Of a DNA stretch of 64,000 nucleotides, positions 60,565 through 64,000 are shown piece by piece. The notes under the pieces were generated by a model. That model worked only from the letters and a program-made list of their open reading frames with translations, did not search any database and was not told the origin of the DNA. Origin of the DNA: a virus; IMG/VR virus record IMGVR_UViG_3300036851_000411, positions 18,134-82,133 of that record. One strand, 5' to 3'. The position numbers and the translations under genes are program-made. Positions within the stretch are counted from its first letter, which is position 1. Every line of letters begins with the position of its first letter.

Positions 60565-60640
60565 CGTGTGTCAATAGTGCCATCTGCCGCAGTTGCAGCG
60601 CTTTACAGGGAGAAATTGAAAAGTATTCATCGCGACTGAA

Positions 60641-60669
60641 TTGACAGGCGTACCGAGTAAGCGTAACAT
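60641..60669 (+). promoter_or_regulatory. Promoter of the XRE gene
   Basis: TTGACA (60641-60646), 17-bp spacer, TAACAT (60664-60669). The start would be within a few nt of ATG 60677, predicting a leaderless message. Confidence 0.6.
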
Positions 60670-60676
60670 GACTCGC

Positions 60677-60913
60677 ATGTCACCGCTTTCGATTCGGGTA
60701 CGCGAGCTCCGGGACGCGCGCGGATGGACGCAGCAGCAATTGGCAGACGCGGCCGGCGTTCGCATCGCGACGATCAGTCGGTTGGAGAACCACCATCCGA
60801 CGTCGATCGATCTTCGCGTGCTCGACAAGCTGGCGTCGGCACTGAAGGTTGAGCCGGGCTTCCTGATCGTGCGGGAGCCAGTACCCCGCCGGACGCCGAG
60901 CGCTGGGCGCTGA
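60677..60913 (+). CDS. XRE-family transcriptional regulator
   Basis: 78 aa from ATG 60677 (ATG 60668 is alternative). LSIRVRELRDARGWTQQQLADAAGVRIATISRLENHHPTSIDLRVLDKLASALKVEPGFLI is a complete HTH_3 domain. Single-domain regulators of this type serve as phage repressors or toxin-antitoxin controllers. Confidence 0.85.
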   Translation: MSPLSIRVRELRDARGWTQQQLADAAGVRIATISRLENHHPTSIDLRVLDKLASALKVEPGFLIVREPVPRRTPSAGR

Positions 60914-61230
60914 GCGTGTCCGACTGCGATCTGCCCGGACTTGATCACAGACTGATCGAGCTGCGGTCGACGACCTTCGACGTCTCGAGTCAACCCGACA
61001 GTCGACAGGGGTAGGGCAGGGTACCGAGGAGGGTGAATGCCCCCGGGTCACTTGAGAAGGCACTCTGTCGCCCGATTTTTGGGCGTTCTATACGAGACTC
61101 GTTAGGCGCCGTGGTGCCAGAGACGAGCGGCATGCCGGGCCCAGAGCGGTCCTCGCCACTGCGTCGTTGGTTTGATAGCTTCGTGGGCGGATTCTACCCG
61201 TGTCGATGGACCTCAACCCGCGAGCGCACC

Positions 61231-61566
61231 ATGCTACGAGCCGTCCTGGCCGGCGCTGTTGTGTTGTTGCAGGCCTCTGCCCTCACGCCCGACAAGGCGA
61301 AGGATCACGTCGGCGAGCGGGCAACGGTGGTCGGCGTGGTCACGCAAGTGAGCGTGTCGCGCGGCGGGACGACGTTCCTCAACTTCGGCGCCAAGTTCCC
61401 GAACCATGTTTTCACCGCCGTGATCTTCAAGTCGGCCGCCTCGCAGTTCCCCGAACCGCAGCAGTGGGATGGCAAACGAGTCAACGTCTCGGGAGCGATT
61501 CAGCTGTATCGAGGCAAGCCCGAGATCGTGCTCAACACGGCGTCGCAGCTTCGCCTGGTCGAGTGA
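61231..61566 (+). CDS. Exported OB-fold-like protein (111 aa)
   Basis: ATG 61231, signal peptide LRAVLAGAVVLLQASA then KDHVGERATVVGVVTQVSVSRGGTTFLNFGAKFPNHVFTAVIF, GKRVNVSGAIQLYRGKPEIVL: the OB-fold pattern of small exported nucleic-acid-binding domain proteins. Overlaps the following GTG (GTGA). Confidence 0.68.
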   Translation: MLRAVLAGAVVLLQASALTPDKAKDHVGERATVVGVVTQVSVSRGGTTFLNFGAKFPNHVFTAVIFKSAASQFPEPQQWDGKRVNVSGAIQLYRGKPEIVLNTASQLRLVE

Positions 61567-61859
61567 CCAAACGCCCGCGCCCGAAGCCAGCCGGGTTGTC
61601 TGACCGATCCAACGAGACGCTCCGACAAACGGCCCTTGAACGGCTCCGTCCGACGACACCGGTCGATGCGCCAGCGAAGGCAGTTGCAGATCCTCGACCC
61701 GTCGATTGGACCGCCCGATGGTACGCGCTGCTGACGGCTCAGCACGTCCGCGAGCTGATGATCGAATGGCGGGACTACCTTCACCCGATCGAGCAATATC
61801 CGGGAATCGACGAGCCGGCAGCGACAGATGTGCGGCTCGACGACGATGATGGCTCCTGA
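61563..61859 (+). CDS. Hypothetical protein (98 aa)
   Basis: GTG 61563 overlapping the previous stop. A basic, Pro/Arg-rich start (TKRPRPKPAG) and WTARWYALLTAQHVRELMIEWRDYLHP. Supported by coupling to the gene before it. Confidence 0.45.
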   Translation: MTKRPRPKPAGLSDRSNETLRQTALERLRPTTPVDAPAKAVADPRPVDWTARWYALLTAQHVRELMIEWRDYLHPIEQYPGIDEPAATDVRLDDDDGS

Positions 61860-61865
61860 CGCTCC

Positions 61866-62363
61866 TCAGGCTCCGCAGAGCCCTCGAATCCAGCCGCGAA
61901 GCTCTGGCGTTGGTGGCCCGTCCGTTCGGGCTGTGCTGACCGTTAGGCGGCCGTAATAGCGCCCTTTGTCGTCGACGATCACCGGCGGGTCCGATGCGTA
62001 GGGATTGCACGCGCTCGAGTCGCCGTATTTCGAGCCATAGTCACCGTACTTGTTGTGCACGCTGCTGGTGCTGTAGGCTGAGCCGAAGTCGCCGTAGGCG
62101 TTGAGGACTGACTCGGTGTCGTATTTCGAGCAGGTCAGGCACCCGAGATAGACCTTATGCCCGCGACCGCCGAAGACCATCATCTTCTCACCGCCCGGCA
62201 GCGTTACACCAGCGGCTTGCGCGCCGGCCGCGTAGCCCTGTGCCACGCTCTGCCAGAACGCCGGGGCGCACCCAGCCACGGCAATCCCGAGGATGCAACT
62301 CGACAACAATCGCTGGATCCTACGGCGCTGCGCGGTACAAATCGATCGGCCAAGCGAGCGCAT
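61866..62363 (-). CDS. Lipoprotein with repeated Tyr-Gly motif (165 aa)
   Basis: Signal with lipobox (GIAVAGC). SKYDTESVLNAYGDFGSAYS, VHNKYGDYGSKYGD and SSACNPYASDPPVIVDDKGRYYGRLTVS form a motif found in secreted bacterial proteins. Likely surface-anchored; convergent with the preceding gene. Confidence 0.68.
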   Translation of the reverse strand: MRSLGRSICTAQRRRIQRLLSSCILGIAVAGCAPAFWQSVAQGYAAGAQAAGVTLPGGEKMMVFGGRGHKVYLGCLTCSKYDTESVLNAYGDFGSAYSTSSVHNKYGDYGSKYGDSSACNPYASDPPVIVDDKGRYYGRLTVSTARTDGPPTPELRGWIRGLCGA

Positions 62364-62662
62364 TCAACAAGCCTCACGGCGAAGCGAGCGGAACCAGCGA
62401 TGCCGTCGTCGGCGCTCATCTGTACGCCCGCCTCTCCAACGGCGCAAGGCCACTACGCCGACGTGTCGCATAACGTCGCTCGGTGTCGGCGCGCGTCGCC
62501 ATCCGGGTTCAGCGCTCTATAGTCGTCGTGAACCGGAAGGGTGACTGCGTCGCCAGAGATGGATGATGTCGCGCACGAAGTAATCGCCGTAACGCGTTTT
62601 CGTTGATATGGTTGCAGCGTTCTGTTCACGCGACGTCTTCACGACTATCGGGTGAGCCGGAC
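62364..62662. other. Region without a supported gene
   Basis: Between a lipoprotein start and the small terminase stop. Several overlapping open frames give low-complexity peptides. Nothing convincing seen. Confidence 0.5.
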
Positions 62663-63247
62663 CTACTGAACCGATGCCGGTGATGGCGACACGATCTCGC
62701 GGCTCGATGCGGCGGCGATCTCGCGAAGCGGCGAGGGATGAATCTCTGGAACGGGTGTGCGAAGTCGCTGCAGCCGCTGGAGACTCTCGATCAACGCATC
62801 GGCGAGCTGACCGCCAGTGAGCTGGGGTCGGTTCTCGGGCGGCGTGATGTCCTTGGTGACATTGACGAAGAAGCCCGCGGCGCGGCCGGCGAGCTCGATC
62901 AGCTTCGCGTCGGCCAACGCATCGCCCTTCTGGCCTCGGTCTCGATAGAACTGCGCGCGCTCGAGACAGAGCTCGATATAGGTCTTCGCCGTGAGGCCAC
63001 CTTCAATCCGGACGCCCATCTTGACCCGTTCGATCGCGGCCTGGCAGTCAGGATCTCTGAGCCAGCGCGCCGCGGTGTCGCGCGCGGTCTTCCGATCGGT
63101 GAGCGTCGGCCGGATGGCCAACATGCTCGCGGCGCGATCGTCGTAGGTCAGCGATGCCGGGTCGGCGAACGCAACGGCGAACCGCTGGTAATCCTGCTCG
63201 AGCTTCGAGGCGGGCTTCTCGGCCTTCTCACTACGCGGCTGACTCAT
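62663..63247 (-). CDS. Small terminase-like protein
   Basis: 194 aa. RPTLTDRKTARDTAARWLRDPDCQAAIERVK and AKTYIELCLERAQFYRDRGQKGDALADAKLIELAGRAAGFF match the layout of small terminase proteins (HTH-like head, then GR..GL/F). Minus strand and distant from a terminase large gene (not in the window). Suggests element 2 is a phage whose packaging genes lie to the right. Confidence 0.6.
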   Translation of the reverse strand: MSQPRSEKAEKPASKLEQDYQRFAVAFADPASLTYDDRAASMLAIRPTLTDRKTARDTAARWLRDPDCQAAIERVKMGVRIEGGLTAKTYIELCLERAQFYRDRGQKGDALADAKLIELAGRAAGFFVNVTKDITPPENRPQLTGGQLADALIESLQRLQRLRTPVPEIHPSPLREIAAASSREIVSPSPASVQ

Positions 63248-63378
63248 CGCGGAATCACATCCTGTGTGTTCGAATACAGACGCAACTTATGAGCTGAGGC
63301 GAACTTCCGGGCCAATGGTAAGTTAATACGAGCCGGCGACCGGGCACGTTCCTTCCTGTGCGCTGCAATCCGCGAAAC

Positions 63379-63936
63379 ATGGAAATCGAATCGCTTCTCT
63401 GGATGACTGCCTATCACGAGGCCGGGCATGCCGTGGCGGCGTACTGCCATCGACGCGGCGTCGTGAGCGTGTCGATCGTGCCCGATCTCGAAGCCAATCG
63501 CGCAGGCTGTTGCGAGTTCACGCGCCTCGGTTTCATGGACCGCTACTACGTCGGTCCCTTCCGCCTTCCCGATCACGCGGCGGATGTGTGGGAGCGCTGG
63601 GCCCCTCGTGGTCGGGCGCGGTTTCTTCGGACTCAAGGCCTCCATGCGCTGATCGCGCTGGCGGGACCGGCGGCGCAGCTTCGCTACTCGTCGAACGTGG
63701 CGGATACGAACGCCGGGTGGGGAAGTGATATCGACATCGTGACGGAAGCGACTCACTGGCTCTTCCCAAAGTGCCCTGAACTCGTCGAGACGTACCTGCG
63801 CGACATGTCGGCGCGCGCGGCCGAACTGGTCAATGACTCGCGAAACTGGGTGTGCATCGAGCGGCTCGCCGGAGCGCTCATGCGACGGAGAACGCTGAGT
63901 GGTCGCCGGTTGCGGTCCCTGCTCGCGGCGGCCTAA
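63379..63936 (+). CDS. Stand-alone M41-type peptidase domain protein
   Basis: 185 aa from ATG 63379. LLWMTAYHEAGHAVAAYCHRRGV contains HEAGH (residues 13-17), the FtsH/M41 zinc motif, followed by VSIVPDLEAN and LIALAGPAAQLRYSS; GSDIDIVTEA supplies the third Asp ligand. There is no AAA ATPase domain, so it acts without unfolding activity or as a regulator. Ends in CCTAACG. Confidence 0.75.
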   Translation: MEIESLLWMTAYHEAGHAVAAYCHRRGVVSVSIVPDLEANRAGCCEFTRLGFMDRYYVGPFRLPDHAADVWERWAPRGRARFLRTQGLHALIALAGPAAQLRYSSNVADTNAGWGSDIDIVTEATHWLFPKCPELVETYLRDMSARAAELVNDSRNWVCIERLAGALMRRRTLSGRRLRSLLAAA

Positions 63937-64000
63937 CGGCGACTCGGAGGAGTTGGCAGGGCGCTGACGCCGGCACTATTGTCGGTTCGCTGAATGATCT

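Noticed and set aside
1-64000. CRISPR arrays, rRNA genes and insertion sequences
   Set aside because: No regularly spaced 25-40-bp repeats, no rRNA-like sequence and no transposase gene were found on reading.

Overview
The window is a GC-rich (roughly two thirds G+C) stretch of integrated phage DNA. There are no rRNA or core housekeeping genes, so the host cannot be named. A Gemmatimonadota-like host is possible but untested. Positions 1 to about 50,954 look like most of one temperate, long-tailed (siphovirus-type) prophage transcribed mainly rightward. Its left end lies outside the window and its right end is a 41-nt orphan 3' end of a proline-type tRNA at 50914-50954. A second mobile element, probably another prophage, begins just to the right with its own related integrase.

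Phage 1 layout. 1-2653: a Mom-like DNA-modification gene and small early genes. 2654-3508: a non-coding control region with 12-bp iterons, inverted repeats, a perfect DnaA box, a near-perfect parS site and an odd type II tRNA. 3509-8355: a metallopeptidase, a DUF2280 protein, a phage sigma-70-like factor, a HAD-like phosphatase and small proteins. 8368-19930: large terminase, Mu-gp29-like portal, a huge MuF/XkdF polyprotein, scaffold, decoration protein, major capsid protein and connectors. 19990-34933: tail tube, tail chaperone pair with a classical -1 frameshift site, a small cargo cassette, tape measure, distal tail, tail-tip and fibre proteins. 34953-36576: holin-like and lysis genes. 37295-41569: accessory genes including two exported proteins. 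41660-42766: divergent repressor/Cro-like switch. 42867-46884: Rad52-like annealing protein, zinc proteins, a Cys-phosphatase and an AraC-type regulator. 46881-48329: integrase. 48332-50778: DUF2303 and small genes, then the attachment site.

Seven copies of a 17-bp near-palindrome (best form TATGTGATWATCGCATA), several preceded by TTGA at a fixed spacing, sit in front of the main phage transcription units and inside the repressor/Cro intergenic region. Together with the phage sigma factor they outline a candidate phage-wide regulon. A second recurrent signal, CGTTAGG/CCTAACG, occurs about 65-75 times by my hand tally, often as a rare TTA leucine codon or as the TAA stop of a gene. It is found in both elements.

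Element 2 (about 51 kb to the end) has a MazEF-like toxin-antitoxin pair, an integrase, an excisionase-like protein, a replication-initiator-like protein, a PC4-like ssDNA-binding protein, a candidate repressor, two structural-looking proteins, an XRE regulator, a small terminase-like protein and a stand-alone M41-type protease. A ~107-bp duplicated leader-plus-5'-gene segment flanks one structural gene.
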